A stretch of 64,000 bases of DNA, taken from JADLGL01 sp963823045. Lineage in GTDB: Bacteria > Pseudomonadota > Alphaproteobacteria > Rhizobiales > Kaistiaceae. Each line of letters begins with the position of its first letter. Within the stretch, counting starts at the first letter, position 1. The stretch covers positions 248,001 to 312,000 of the forward strand of contig CAWGKA010000012.1 of assembly GCA_963823045.1 (NCBI GenBank), in the 5' to 3' direction. Below the pieces are notes generated by a model. The model was not told where the DNA came from. It saw only the letters and a list, made by a program, of their open reading frames with translations, and searched no databases. The position numbers and the translations under genes are program-made. Shown here one piece after another: positions 1-10,339 of the stretch.

Positions 1-383
1 AGAGCGTAGGCGATGAGGATGTCGCCGTCGGTGGCGTTGTTGGTGTCCTGGATGTGCGGGTTGGTGGCAGCATCCCAGCGCCAGGCCGGTAAATCCTTCC
101 CAACGATGAAAAGCTCGGTCCGCGTGAAATTCCAGATCAGCCGGAACGTCGCTTCGTCGTCGGAGAGAACGGCGAGCAGCATCCCATAGCCCTGGCCTTC
201 GCTGTGGGAGATGCCGCCATTGGCATTGTCGACCACCCGACCGGACGGCTCGACGAAGTGATTGCGCCAGACGGCCCAAAGTGCAGGTCCGTCACTTGGC
301 GATCCCGCCGGCACGGCCATCGCCGGCGTCGCCGTCCACGCGATCAGGAAAGCCAGCGATAGAGCTGCGATGGGCCGGATCAT
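1..383 (-). CDS. bcsZ: Cellulase, glycoside hydrolase family 8 (5' part; continues off the window)
   Basis: Only the first 127 or so codons are present. The product starts MIRPIAALSLAFL, a secretion signal, then carries SEGQGYGM (about residues 62-69), the GH8 signature holding the general-acid glutamate, and NATDGDILIAYAL, the matching core segment. GH8 enzymes of this type trim nascent beta-1,4-glucan in the periplasm during bacterial cellulose export. The ATG overlaps the bcsB stop codon (ATGA), so it is the distal gene of the bcsN-A-B-Z operon. The family assignment is firm; the C-terminal half is not visible. Confidence 0.9.
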   Translation of the reverse strand, partial: MIRPIAALSLAFLIAWTATPAMAVPAGSPSDGPALWAVWRNHFVEPSGRVVDNANGGISHSEGQGYGMLLAVLSDDEATFRLIWNFTRTELFIVGKDLPAWRWDAATNPHIQDTNNATDGDILIAYA

Positions 384-2758
384 TCGTGGCGCCCCAGCGA
401 ACCAAGCAGCCAGTGAGTCGAAACAGCAAGCAATGTGCATAGGGCGAGCAGCAGGCCGCCATAGACGACTACGTTTTTCGACAGCCAGTTGGTCGCGACC
501 AGCCGTTCATTGATGACGGAATTGGGACCTGTGACGATGACGTCGGCGCCCGGGAGCGGGACGACGGTCACGACGCCGGTTTGCGGCCGGTAGGCCACGA
601 GTTGTCCGGAGACGCCATGCCAGCGATCGGGCGTGAGCAGCAACTCGGTGTTGGCCTGCAGTGCCTCGGCGGTGGGTGCCATCAGCACGGTCCAACTCGT
701 CTCGTCGCCGGCAGGCGGCGACTGCGCAAGGATCAGCCCAGCATCGTCGGGCGGGGTGTATTTCAGGGTCCGCGCGGCGCCGAAGCGGAAGCTGGAGAAA
801 GTGAAGTCGAACGTGCGGTTCAGCCATTCCTGGAAGGAGCTGACCTGACCCTGCCAGCCGCCACCTCCCGAGAGAGCATCGCGCCAGCGGTTGAAAACGT
901 CCTGCGTATCCGATCCGGTCGTCGTATCGGCGACGGGATCGACCAGCAGCCCTTGGTTCTGCCAGGCGGTCAGGGAGGCGCTGCTGATGCCGACCTGCGT
1001 TGCGATGCCGGCCGGCAGTTGGGAAGCCGCCCCGACATAAAGGCCGAACGGCGTCCGGCTGTTGGTCGACGTGCTGATGGGGAAGGCCGTACCGGCGAGT
1101 GCGGTGATCTTGCCAACGAACGTCGCGGCGGCCGACAAAGTCTCAGGCGTCGCGTCGCCCAGAGCGACGGTCAGCGCCACTCCCGGCGTCGCGAGCGGGA
1201 AACCGGTCCCGGCCAACGCCGAAAGGTCCGGGAGCTGCACCGCATGCCCAAAGTCCGGCACCGTGAACTCGCTTGTGTCGAAAAGCACGAAGCGGCGCGA
1301 CGTCGACCCGGTGGAACCCGGCAGGCAAACGAGGTCGGCCTGGTTTGATACGATTGCCTCGATGGAGACCGTGTTGACGCCGGAGCGAAAATTGCGGAGC
1401 GGCACCTCGATCTTGAGGTGGCGCAGGATACCGCCGCCGCCATTGGTCAGGGGCGTGGTCGCCGCGATCTCACCATTGACATAGACGTCAACCTCGCTGC
1501 CGGGGAGAAGGTTGGGCGCGTAGGCCGCATCGAGGTAGAGGTTGGCATATCCGTATGCCTGCGCGTAGAGGTCGGACGGCATTGCCACCTGAAACGAGAC
1601 GCGGAAAAGCCGGCCGGTGAACTCGGTCGTCGGCACGCCGAGCGCATTGAGGCTGATCGACGTGCTACCGTCGATCACCGGCACCTCAGGAAGGTGCCAT
1701 GCCGCCGTCTGAAGGCTAGACGGCCCCTGCTCGGCCAGCGTCCGTTGCAGCGGCGCGGCGAGGGCTTCCACCGAAGCGGCCACGTCAGCCCAGCTGGCGC
1801 CGGAGATGACGAGGACGGGAGATGCGCTGTCTGCGAGGAAGCTGACCCCAGTTCGTGCGGCCGGATGGCCGAGTAGGGATTCGACATCCTCGCTCGTGCC
1901 GAGGACGACCGTGAGCACCCCGGGACCAGACATTTCGGGGTTCGCCTGCGACACATGCACGACCATTTCAGGCGTGCGGAGTTGCAGCGAGAGATATTGC
2001 GCGAGGCGGAGGATCACTGTCGAAGCCGCCGGCTGTCCGAGTGAGGGCGCGATGATCTCGATCGTCGTCTTCCCGGTAGCGTCCACCCCGATCGCCGACA
2101 ACGCGCTGAGGTCCGCAATTTGGCCCGCGCCGGGACCAGTGAATTCCAGGAATGTCCCGTCCTGCTCGACGGTGGTCCAAAGTTCGTATGTCGAGGCGAC
2201 CGTGCAGTCCGTCCGGTGCCGCTGTGTGACGTCGAAGCGAATGCGGTTGGCGCCGGCATGGAGCAGCCCCGCAGGGATGTCGGCGACGAAATGGCTGGGG
2301 CTGTCCGCGCTCCCGATCGCCTGAGCGATGACGGGATAATCGTTGACGAACACACGAATGGTCGAAAGCTCAGGGGCGACGAGAAGGGCGTTGATAAAGC
2401 TGAGATGGAGGACCGCCGGCGAATTCACCTCGGCGGCGGAAAGGTAGACAGCCCAGCTTCGCGTATCGGCCTCGCCCGACAGCGTCAGGTCAGCGAAAGG
2501 GACGATTGGGCGCACATGCGTGGCGCTCGACGGCGCGGCGGCGAGGGCCGATGGCGGCGTCTCGATGGCGGTGGTGTCGCTGCCGAGGATCTGATTGCGG
2601 AGGCCGAGACCATCGAGCGTGGGCGTATCTGCCTGAATGCCGAGTTCCTGCCGCTCCGTGCCCATGTCGAAGGCCGGTTGCTGCGCGCGGCCGGACGTGC
2701 CGACAACGATCGTCGCCGCAAAGGCGAGTGCGATGGCGGCCGTCCGGACGGCTGTCAC
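380..2758 (-). CDS. bcsB: Cellulose synthase regulatory/periplasmic subunit BcsB
   Basis: 792 residues. BcsB is the periplasmic, membrane-anchored partner of BcsA that guides the glucan across the periplasm. I start it at a GTG whose bases overlap the bcsA stop (GTGA); the longer open frame upstream is only the bcsA C-terminus read out of frame. The N-terminus is a signal peptide (VRTAAIALAFAATIVVG), followed by repeated carbohydrate-binding/flavodoxin-like domains. A single C-terminal membrane anchor lies near VVVYGGLLLALCTLLAVS, as expected for BcsB. The length is normal for the family and the frame is intact. It is translationally coupled to bcsA upstream and bcsZ downstream. Confidence 0.92.
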   Translation of the reverse strand: MTAVRTAAIALAFAATIVVGTSGRAQQPAFDMGTERQELGIQADTPTLDGLGLRNQILGSDTTAIETPPSALAAAPSSATHVRPIVPFADLTLSGEADTRSWAVYLSAAEVNSPAVLHLSFINALLVAPELSTIRVFVNDYPVIAQAIGSADSPSHFVADIPAGLLHAGANRIRFDVTQRHRTDCTVASTYELWTTVEQDGTFLEFTGPGAGQIADLSALSAIGVDATGKTTIEIIAPSLGQPAASTVILRLAQYLSLQLRTPEMVVHVSQANPEMSGPGVLTVVLGTSEDVESLLGHPAARTGVSFLADSASPVLVISGASWADVAASVEALAAPLQRTLAEQGPSSLQTAAWHLPEVPVIDGSTSISLNALGVPTTEFTGRLFRVSFQVAMPSDLYAQAYGYANLYLDAAYAPNLLPGSEVDVYVNGEIAATTPLTNGGGGILRHLKIEVPLRNFRSGVNTVSIEAIVSNQADLVCLPGSTGSTSRRFVLFDTSEFTVPDFGHAVQLPDLSALAGTGFPLATPGVALTVALGDATPETLSAAATFVGKITALAGTAFPISTSTNSRTPFGLYVGAASQLPAGIATQVGISSASLTAWQNQGLLVDPVADTTTGSDTQDVFNRWRDALSGGGGWQGQVSSFQEWLNRTFDFTFSSFRFGAARTLKYTPPDDAGLILAQSPPAGDETSWTVLMAPTAEALQANTELLLTPDRWHGVSGQLVAYRPQTGVVTVVPLPGADVIVTGPNSVINERLVATNWLSKNVVVYGGLLLALCTLLAVSTHWLLGSLGRHE

Positions 2759-5014
2759 TTCCGCTCTCCGCCGATGACGACGCGCTCGTCTGTCACGACC
2801 GACTGATCGTGTTCGCGCATCGCTTGTGCGATCTGGATCAGCTGTTCGACATTGGGATCCTCTTTGCGACGGACTTCCTGGATGAGGTAACCGAGACCAC
2901 GCGCGGTCTGATAGATGGCGACGCCGAAAAACCAGATCGTGCCGCGCAGCAGTCCAACCTTCGCGCGGCGCGCCTTTTGGAATGTGGTCCAACGCTCCGA
3001 ATTGGCAAAGACGAGATCGGCAACGAGGCGATAGTGCACCGGCTCGCGCAGGACGAAGCGACATCCGACGAAGGTCTGTCCGTCGTCACGCCCGGTATTC
3101 TGTAGGGCCAACGGCAATTCATGCGACGGCAAGTCGGTGTGCGGCGTGAAGCGGATGATGCCCTCCGCTGACCGCGACACCATCGCCTCGACGTCCGTCG
3201 CGAAGCGGATACGGGCGCCATGCACCGAGACGTCCTGAATGGTCGCGGGCAGCCACTCCCCGTCGAGCCGGAATTCGCAGCGCTGTTCGATCGGGATTCG
3301 CCGCGTCCGTTGCCGCTCGCGTCGTTCTGAAACGACGCCGAGTGCGCAACCGACGAGGAGGAGATTGAGCAGAATTCCACCCGCCGACGACCATCGTGAT
3401 GTCGGACGTGTAGGGGTCGTGCACCATGCGGAAGGCGGTCATCGCCACGGCGAGAACAAGAATGCCGAAGATGGCATAGAACGGCCAGCCGATTTCCGAG
3501 ATGCGGGAACGATCGATCAATTCGTCCTTGGACGTCACCTTGAACGTCGGCTTACTCGGATTGCGAATGACCGACAGCAGGGCGGGCAGCAGGTGGACCG
3601 ATTGGATGTACTCATACAGATCGGAGATCCAGGGCCATCGATATCGGCCGAAGAGGTAGTTCTGCATGATCAGGTTCACGATCATGTATGACGACGTGTA
3701 GGCGAGGAACTCCTGACCCGAAGCGACGAAGATCTTCAGGCCGAAGAACAGGTAGAACAGCGGCGAGATCAGGAAGATCAGCCGGGTGAAGGGGAACAGC
3801 CAGAACAGTGTGCTCGACATGTAGCACAGGCGCTGCGCGAAGCTCAGGCCACGCTTGAACAGCGGAAACTGGAAGCGGAGAATTTGCAGCATGCCCTGCG
3901 CCCAGCGGCTGCGTTGACCGATGAAGCTGGCGAAAGTCGCCGGCTGGAGGCCGGCGATCAGGGGCTTGTCGACATAGACGCTGTTCCAGCCGCGGCTGTG
4001 TAGCGACAGCGCCGTCTCGCAATCTTCGGTAATGCTGCGTCCGGCAAAGCCGCCAGCCTCGTCGAGGGCGGCGCGGCGCAGGAGGGCCGCCGAACCGCAG
4101 AAGAACGCGCCGTTCCACTTGTCGAGTCCGCGCTGAATGATGCCGTAGAACATCTCGTTCTCCGACGGCATCTTCTCGAAGGTTTGCAGGTTGCGTTCGA
4201 GCGGGTCGGGGTTGAGGAAGAAGTGCGGCGTCTGGACGAGAAACAGCCGGTCATCCTCGCCGAAATAGCCGACCGTCTCCTTGAGGAAGTCTCGCGCCGG
4301 CGCATGGTCGGCGTCGAAGACGGCGACGAGTTCGCCGGTCGAATGCTTCAGGCCGTTGTTGAGGTTGCCTGCCTTCGCGTGCTCGTTGCGGGCGCGCGTG
4401 AGGTAGCGGACGCCCATCGCTTCGCAAAGGCTCTGTAAAACGGCATGGCGGCTTTGCGCCGCCACTGCGTCATGGGCTCGCTCTGAGTTCCGCTTCTGCT
4501 CTGTGCCGCCGTCATCCAGCAGCCAAACCGTTATCTTGTCCTCGGGATAGTCCAGGGCCTTCGCGGCGGCCATCGTTGTGGCGAGCAGCTCGACATCCTC
4601 GTTGTAGGTCGGGATGAAGATGTCGACTGTCGGCAGGTGCTGGTGATCGATGGCGGGAGACTTGCGCGAAGGCAGCGGCTTCAGCACGACGAACAGGCTG
4701 AGAAACAGCATGAAGACGCTGTACATCTCGGCCACATAGAGCAGCAGACCCGGAATGAAGTTCTCCGGCTGATTGAGCGGCGGCAGCGTGCTTGTGGTAC
4801 GCCAGAAGACGTAGCGCAGGACGATGGCGGTGCCCAGGGAGATAGCGATCAGGCGCCAGACGCCTTGGCGCTGGGTCAGCTTCAAGAGCATCATGGCGAC
4901 GACGGCGACCGTTCCGGCGATGAGATGCGCCTGGAAGCTGATCGGCAGCGTGACGAGCGTGAGCACGGCCACCGCCGCCGCCGCCCAAATCGCCAATAGG
5001 AACACTTTGACCAT
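2755..5014 (-). CDS. bcsA: Cellulose synthase catalytic subunit BcsA (one frameshift)
   Basis: Processive inner-membrane UDP-glucose beta-1,4-glucosyltransferase. N-terminal membrane helices are followed by the GT2 core: LLDDGG, DADHAPARDF (substrate/metal aspartates), TEDCETAL (TED catalytic base) and QRSRWAQGM (QxxRW). More helices follow, then a C-terminal PilZ domain with the c-di-GMP motif RERQRTRR and DVSVHGARI. The frame breaks near 3369, just after VVGGWNSA, where one extra base puts the PilZ region (NLLLVGCALGVVSERR onward) in another frame. Removing one base gives 752 residues, normal for BcsA; the span is 1 more than a multiple of 3. The ATG at 5014 is preferred over an upstream TTG. 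c-di-GMP control is inferred from the PilZ motif. Confidence 0.93.
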
Positions 5015-5117
5015 CAACGCCTAACCACCCGGCCCATTGGGCCGATCCTCTGTCTCGTCAAGACGGTACGCGCCCTTTGACTATCAGCGGGTAAACCCGC
5101 GATGCCGGGCGCCGAAC

Positions 5118-6008
5118 TTATTGAGGCGGCGGGGGGACGATCGGCCCGTTCGTCGTTCCACCTCCGCCGGCACCCGGCGGCAGTGGGACGGTCGGGCCGG
5201 TCGGCACGATCGCGGGGGTGGTGGGCGTTGTCGCGATGGTGGTTGTCGTCGCCGCGGCCGGCGGCGACAGAACGTTCTGCGGCGGATAGATCGTGCGGCC
5301 GGCCGTCAATGTCGCGGCATCCCCGAAGGGGTCCCAGCGGCCATCGGCGTAATAGGCCGTGATCGTGAAGCCGTACATCGTCTCCAGGAGTTGCCGTTCG
5401 GTCGCCCCGGTGCGGCAGAGGCGCAAGCGGATCGCTATCGCGTCCTGCCGGCTCGTCCTGTCCGCATTGAGGTCTGCCTCGCCGATCCGCTGCCAGGCGT
5501 AGAGGCACAGATCGTTGGAATAGCGGCCCACCGCATAGCCGAACGGTCCATAGCGGTTCTCGACATAGTAGGGCGACACCACCATCCCAACGCCCTGGAG
5601 AACGTCGTCCATCTCGTCCCAGATGTCGGTCATGTTGGGCAGGGCGTTGTCCAGTGTGCCGCGATCGAAGGTCCCGGTGGTCGGCCAGCCGAAGAGCTGA
5701 ACATCCAGGAAGTTCTGACCCGGCCGTCCGGAGGCGCTGATCAGAATGATCTTCTGTTCGACGGCGTTGGCATAGTCGCTTTCGAGGACCGTCAATACGG
5801 TCGGGCCGCCGATCTGAGGCACGGCAAACGCCTGATCCGCGGGGACGACGCGGGATTGAGTTGCCGTCTCTATCGGCGCCGGTCCGGTCGAAACGCACCC
5901 GCCCAGGAGCAGGCCGAGGCACATCGCTGCCATCGGCGCTAGGCGCGTATCGACGGCGCCCCTCCTTGCGGGGCCTTTGACTGCGGGCAAGCCGCCTGTC
6001 CTCGACAT
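5118..6008 (-). CDS. bcsN: Cellulose biosynthesis protein BcsN (lipoprotein-like)
   Basis: First gene of the cellulose operon, 100 bp upstream of bcsA. BcsN is found with BcsA/B in rhizobial cellulose clusters; its biochemical role is not settled. The product has a hydrophobic stretch ending in a lipobox (CLGLLLGGC), so an outer-membrane or periplasmic lipoprotein is likely. The C-terminal ~60 residues are a Pro/Thr/Ala-rich tail (repeated TTTT, TPTTP, PPPGAGGGG, IVPPPPQ). I chose the ATG at 6008; a TTG at 6044 and an ATG at 5933 directly before the lipobox are alternatives. Assignment rests on position plus overall sequence character. Confidence 0.75.
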   Translation of the reverse strand: MSRTGGLPAVKGPARRGAVDTRLAPMAAMCLGLLLGGCVSTGPAPIETATQSRVVPADQAFAVPQIGGPTVLTVLESDYANAVEQKIILISASGRPGQNFLDVQLFGWPTTGTFDRGTLDNALPNMTDIWDEMDDVLQGVGMVVSPYYVENRYGPFGYAVGRYSNDLCLYAWQRIGEADLNADRTSRQDAIAIRLRLCRTGATERQLLETMYGFTITAYYADGRWDPFGDAATLTAGRTIYPPQNVLSPPAAATTTTIATTPTTPAIVPTGPTVPLPPGAGGGGTTNGPIVPPPPQ

Positions 6009-6044
6009 CGATAAACACGCGACCAAAATGGTTCTATCATTCAA

Positions 6045-6342
6045 CCGTTTATCGATCCCGCATTATGGTTAACAAAGGCTTAGGGAGCGCGCTGCAACGC
6101 CGGAATTCCGCGCCTGATCTGACGGCAATTTTGTGGCCTTGGCCGTCGCCTGGTCCCCGTCTTGACGCACGAGATGGGTGATAGAGTGCCGGTCATCGGT
6201 CCGGCTTGCGGCGTGTCTACGAGGGCCAGCGGATCGTCATTGCCGCCGCTATCGTAATCGCAGAGCCAGTCGTCGCTCAGGGATCGTGGACGACAAGTGC
6301 CGTGTCGGCCGTTGACTGGACGCTAGGAACGAGCGGCAGGAA
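6045..6342. other. Intergenic region between bcsN and tRNA-Ser
   Basis: About 300 bases without a convincing gene. The side nearest bcsN is relatively AT-rich (TTATGGTTAACAAAGG around 6062-6077) and should hold the cellulose operon promoter. An open frame on the plus strand here runs straight through the tRNA complement and is not coding. I see no clear terminator. Confidence 0.5.
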
Positions 6343-6432
<90 letters not shown>

Positions 6433-6512
6433 GGTCTTAGGCAGCTTCAGGCTGATCGAAGGCGGGCGGACATTACACAGCGCTCGTCGCGGGTGACAAG
6501 GCGGGTCGCGGA

Positions 6513-7179
6513 CTATTCCGCCGGCCCGGCCGATTCTTCGGTCGGCTTGGCCTGTTCACGCATGATGAGCGGCAGTTGGGTGAGGGTGAACAGGAAGGTG
6601 ATCGGCATGACGCCGAATACCTTGAAGGTGACCCAGTCATCGGTCGAAAGGGTGCGCCAGGCGATCTCGTTGAGGGCGGCGAGGAAGAAGAAGAAGATGC
6701 CCCAGCGGAAGGTCAGCTTGCGCCAGCCCTCATTGGTAAGATCGAACACGGAATCAAAGACATAGCCGACGAAGGACTTGCCGAAGGCGAGGCCGATGAG
6801 AAGGATGGAGCCGAAGAGCGTGTTCACGATCGTCGGCTTGATCTTGATGAAGGTGTCGTTCTGCAGCCACAGCGTCAGGCCGCCGAATACCACGACCACG
6901 ACGCCGCTGATCATCGGCATGATCGGCAGACGTTTGGTCACGGCCAAGCGAGATGGCGAAGGAGATCACCGTCGCCACGATGAAGAGCGCGGTGGCGATG
7001 AAGATCGGTTCGCCGAGATTGCCGAGGAACGGGAATTTCTGGCCGAGCCAGTCGCCCCGCGCATTGGCGAAGAAGAAGACGCCGAGCGGTCCGAGCTCAA
7101 GGGCCAGCTTCAGAAGCGGATTGGGATGCTTCCGGTTGGGAGCGTTCGGCGGTGCTTCGAGATGGACCATGGCGGCCAT
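6513..7179 (-). CDS. yciB: Inner membrane septation/intermembrane-transport protein YciB (IspZ) (one frameshift)
   Basis: A small multi-pass inner-membrane protein of the YciB/IspZ family, linked to cell envelope integrity and septation. After repair it has about 221 residues and five hydrophobic segments. It begins MAAMVHLEAPPNAPN with the family signature LLKLALELGPLGVFFFAN. The frame breaks near 6947: FAIS joins LAVTKRLPIMPMISG if one base is dropped. The second half contains the family segments FGKSFVGYVFD, GWRKLTFRWG and FFFLAALNEIAWR. It lies 9 bp downstream of ftsY in the dapF-mtaB-ftsY-yciB order common in Hyphomicrobiales. Confidence 0.9.
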
Positions 7180-7188
7180 TCTCCATAA

Positions 7189-8279
7189 TCAGGCGAGGCC
7201 GGCAATGGCCCTCGCGAATTCGTGGGCGGCGAAGGGTTCGAGGTCGTCGACCGACTTCGCCGACCCCGATGAAATGAACCGGAATGCCGAATTTGGCAGC
7301 AACGGCGACGAGAATGCCGCCGCGGGCGGTGCCGTCGAGCTTGGTCATGACAAGGCCGGTGACGCCGGCCGTCTTGGCGAAAATCTCGACCTGCGACAAC
7401 GCGTTCTGGCCGGTGGTGGCGTCGAGCGTGAGAAGAACGTGATGCGGCGCCGCCGGGTCCTGCTTCTTGATGACGCGGACGATCTTCTCGAGTTCCGCCA
7501 TCAGCTCGGTGCGGTTCTGCAGGCGACCGGCGGTATCGATGAGGAGGACGTCGCTGCCGGCGCGTTTCGCCTCGGCCAGCGCGTCGAAGGCGAGGCCTGC
7601 GGCGTCGGCCCCGACCTCGCGCGCAATCACCGGCGCGCCGGTGCGCTCGCCCCAGATCTTGAGCTGATCGATGGCTGCGGCGCGGAAGGTGTCACCGGCG
7701 GCGATCATTACCTTCTTGCCGTCGGCGGCGAATTTCGCGGCAAGCTTGCCGATCGTCGTCGTCTTCCCGGTGCCGTTGACGCCGACCATGAGGATCACGG
7801 TGGGGTGGGCATCGCTGTCGAGGGTCAGGGGCTCGGCGACAGGCGCCAGCACCATCTCGACTTCGGTGGCGAGGAGGGCGCGCACCTCGTCGCCATCGAG
7901 TTCACGGCCGACGCGCTCGCGGCGGAGCGTATCGGTGATATGCGACCGCCGTGTCGACGCCGAGATCGGCGCGGATGAGGGCCTCCTCGAACTCTTCCAG
8001 CGTCGCTTCGTCGAGTCGCTTCTTGGTGAAGATCGACGAGATGGAACCGGTGAGTGCATTTGACGAACGGGACAGACCGTGGCGCAGGCGCTGGACCCAG
8101 CCGCGCTTCGGCTCGCTCGTTTGCTCCTCCGCGGGCGCCCGTTCGGGTTCGGCCGGCGGTGATGCCTCCGGCTCGCTGGCCTTCTCGACTGTCTCGGTCG
8201 CCTGCTCGACGGGTTCGGCTTCTTCCTCGCTTTCGCGATTGCGGAAGCGGCCAAAAAAACCGCGGCGTTGTTCATTCAT
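7189..8279 (-). CDS. ftsY: Signal recognition particle receptor FtsY (two frameshifts)
   Basis: SRP receptor GTPase that docks ribosome-SRP complexes at the inner membrane. An acidic A domain (about residues 15-60, rich in Glu) is followed by the N domain and a G domain with GVNGTGKTTTIGKLA (P-loop), DTFRAAA, DTAGRLQNR and TKLDGTARGG. Two breaks are seen: near 7948 (DTA joins HITDTLRRERVG) and near 7245 (IGVGE joins VDDLEPFAAHEFA). Each is repaired by dropping one base, giving 362 residues. FtsY is essential, so these are almost certainly sequence errors. It starts 3 bp after the mtaB stop. Confidence 0.95.
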
Positions 8280-8281
8280 GG

Positions 8282-9535
8282 TCAGGCGACCTCGGCAAGA
8301 AGTGCGGTGTCGTCGTGGCCGACAATGCGCGCGGCGATGATCTCGCCGGGGGCGCCGTCGGCGATGCGGACCGGTGTGTAGTGCTCGCTGCGGCCGAAGC
8401 CGGGCCGCTCGACGAGGACTCGCCTGGTTTGTCCGCGCTCAGCGGCAAGATGCGCGGCGAGCGCGGCTTCACCGCGCGCACGGAGCCGTGCCGCGCGATC
8501 GCGGATGATGCGTCGGTCGACCTGCGGCATCCTCGCGGCGGGTGTGCCGGGGCGCGGCGAATAGGGGAAGACGTGGAGGTAGGTGAGGCCGCAGGCATCG
8601 ACGAGATCGACCGAATTGGCGAAGGCCTCTTCGCTTTCGGTTGGGAAGCCGGCGATGATATCGGCGCCAAACACGATCTCGGGGCGAAGGTCGCGCGCCC
8701 GCGCGGTGAAGGCGATCGCCTCGTCACGGCTGTGCCGCCGGCGCATGCGCTTCAGGATGAGATTGTCGCCCGACTGAAGCGAGAGATGGAAGTGCGGCAT
8801 CAACCGCTCCTCTTCGGCAATGGCGAGAAGGAGGTCTTCGTCCACTTCGACGGAATCGATCGAGGAGAGGCGCAGACGCGGCAATTCCGGCACTTCGTGA
8901 AGGATCGTGCGAACCAGACGGCCGAGTGTCGGCCGGCCGGGAAGATCGGCGCCATAGGCCGTCAGATCGACGCCGGTCAGCACGAGTTCGGCATGGCCAG
9001 AGGCGACGAGAATACGAACCTGGTCGACGACCGCGCCCATCGGCACGGAGCGCGAGTTCCCGCGGCCATAGGGAATAATGCAAAAGGTGCAGCGATGGTC
9101 GCAGCCATTCTGGATCTGGACGAAAGCGCGGCTGCGGCCGTCCAGGCCTTCGACGAGATGGCCTGCCGTCTCGCGCACGGCCATGATGTCGTCGACCTTC
9201 ACCTTCTCTTCGGTTGAAATGCCGAAATCAGGGGCGCCGACGTAGCTTTCACGGCGAAGCTTCTCTTCGTTGCCGAGAACGAGGTCGACTTCGGCCATGC
9301 CGGCAAATGCGGCAGGATCGACCTGCGCGGCGCAGCCGGTCACGATCACGCGGCGGCCGGGGGCCTCGCGCTTTGCCTTGCGCACGGCCTGGCGCGCCTG
9401 ACGCACCGCTTCGCCGGTTACTGCACAGGAATTGATGACGACAGCGTCATCCAGCCCTGCCTCGACGGAACGGGATCGGATAACCTCCGCCTCCAAGGCG
9501 TTGAGCCGGCAACCGAAGCTGACGATTTCGACCAT
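8282..9535 (-). CDS. mtaB: tRNA (N6-threonylcarbamoyladenosine37-C2) methylthiotransferase MtaB
   Basis: Radical-SAM enzyme that adds a methylthio group to t6A37 of ANN-decoding tRNAs. 417 residues, intact. It has the N-terminal UPF0004 domain with three cluster cysteines (FGCRLN, NSCAVT, VTGCAAQ), the radical-SAM motif CDHRCTFCIIP around residue 150, the family segment HLSLQSGDNLILKRMRR, and a C-terminal TRAM-like region (LVERPGF...EHYTPVRI). I start it at the ATG preceded by AAAGGACC; longer upstream extension is not family sequence. It sits between dapF and ftsY. Confidence 0.94.
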   Translation of the reverse strand: MVEIVSFGCRLNALEAEVIRSRSVEAGLDDAVVINSCAVTGEAVRQARQAVRKAKREAPGRRVIVTGCAAQVDPAAFAGMAEVDLVLGNEEKLRRESYVGAPDFGISTEEKVKVDDIMAVRETAGHLVEGLDGRSRAFVQIQNGCDHRCTFCIIPYGRGNSRSVPMGAVVDQVRILVASGHAELVLTGVDLTAYGADLPGRPTLGRLVRTILHEVPELPRLRLSSIDSVEVDEDLLLAIAEEERLMPHFHLSLQSGDNLILKRMRRRHSRDEAIAFTARARDLRPEIVFGADIIAGFPTESEEAFANSVDLVDACGLTYLHVFPYSPRPGTPAARMPQVDRRIIRDRAARLRARGEAALAAHLAAERGQTRRVLVERPGFGRSEHYTPVRIADGAPGEIIAARIVGHDDTALLAEVA

Positions 9536-9677
9536 TTTCGGTCCTTTGACATGCGCCGCCGCTACATAAGGCCTCGCTCCGGCCTTTGCCAATGGCGACG
9601 GACCTTCGCGGACAAGGCGAGAGTTGGTAGAAGCATGACCCGCGACGTGCTTGCGGGGAGGGGACTGAGGGACAACC

Positions 9678-10334
9678 GTGAGCCGGGGCATCCGACATTT
9701 TTGGCTCTTTCCGGCGTTGGCGCTGCTGTTTCTCGCCATCGCCGTCTTGCCGCTGGCGGCCGAGGAAACGCCGCCCGTGGGTGAGCCCGCGGCCGCCGCC
9801 GATCCGCCTATTCCTCTCCCGCGCAACAGTATCGCGCTCTATCTCGGCGTCTTCGATACGAGCTTCTGGGGACGCTCCTTCAGCGTCGCCAATGTCGGCT
9901 ACGAGCCCAATTTCATCGCCGCGCTGATTACGGAGCGCGACCTCCTGGTCACCTCATGGGGGCTCAGGATCGGCCATGAGAGCGGCATCGCCCTGCGTTT
10001 CGGCCGCGAATTCTCCGTCGAGATGTGGCGCGGAATCACGATCAGCTTCCGCGTCCGCCTCCTCAACGGCACGATCATGACGCCCCGCATCGTGCTTGGC
10101 CTCAGCTCAATCTCCAATCCCATCGGCGTCGAGATCGAGCGCGAGAACGCCGTGCCCAATGGCGACGTCAACCGCCTCGTCTATCTCGGCTCCGAATTGG
10201 CCCAGTCACTTGAAGGCATGCCCTATGTCGAGGTCTTCTACCGGCTGCATCATCGCTCCGGCGCGATTGGTCTTTGGGGCAATGTCGCGGCGGGCCACAA
10301 CGCCAATGGCGTAGGCCTCCGCCTTTGGTATTGA
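9678..10334 (+). CDS. Outer-membrane beta-barrel protein, PagL-like acyloxyacyl hydrolase
   Basis: 218 residues, GTG start, with an N-terminal signal (LFPALALLFLAIAVLPLAA). The rest alternates hydrophobic and polar residues as in a small beta barrel and ends in an aromatic residue (GLRLWY), typical of outer-membrane proteins. The C-terminal YRLHHRSG...GHNANGVGLRL resembles the catalytic His/Ser and Asn-Gly region of lipid A 3-O-deacylase PagL-like proteins. If correct, it trims acyl chains from lipid A at the outer leaflet. It is inserted between dapF and mtaB, converging on dapF with 5 bp between stops. The family call is tentative. Confidence 0.55.
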   Translation: MSRGIRHFWLFPALALLFLAIAVLPLAAEETPPVGEPAAAADPPIPLPRNSIALYLGVFDTSFWGRSFSVANVGYEPNFIAALITERDLLVTSWGLRIGHESGIALRFGREFSVEMWRGITISFRVRLLNGTIMTPRIVLGLSSISNPIGVEIERENAVPNGDVNRLVYLGSELAQSLEGMPYVEVFYRLHHRSGAIGLWGNVAAGHNANGVGLRLWY

Positions 10335-10339
10335 GCCAG

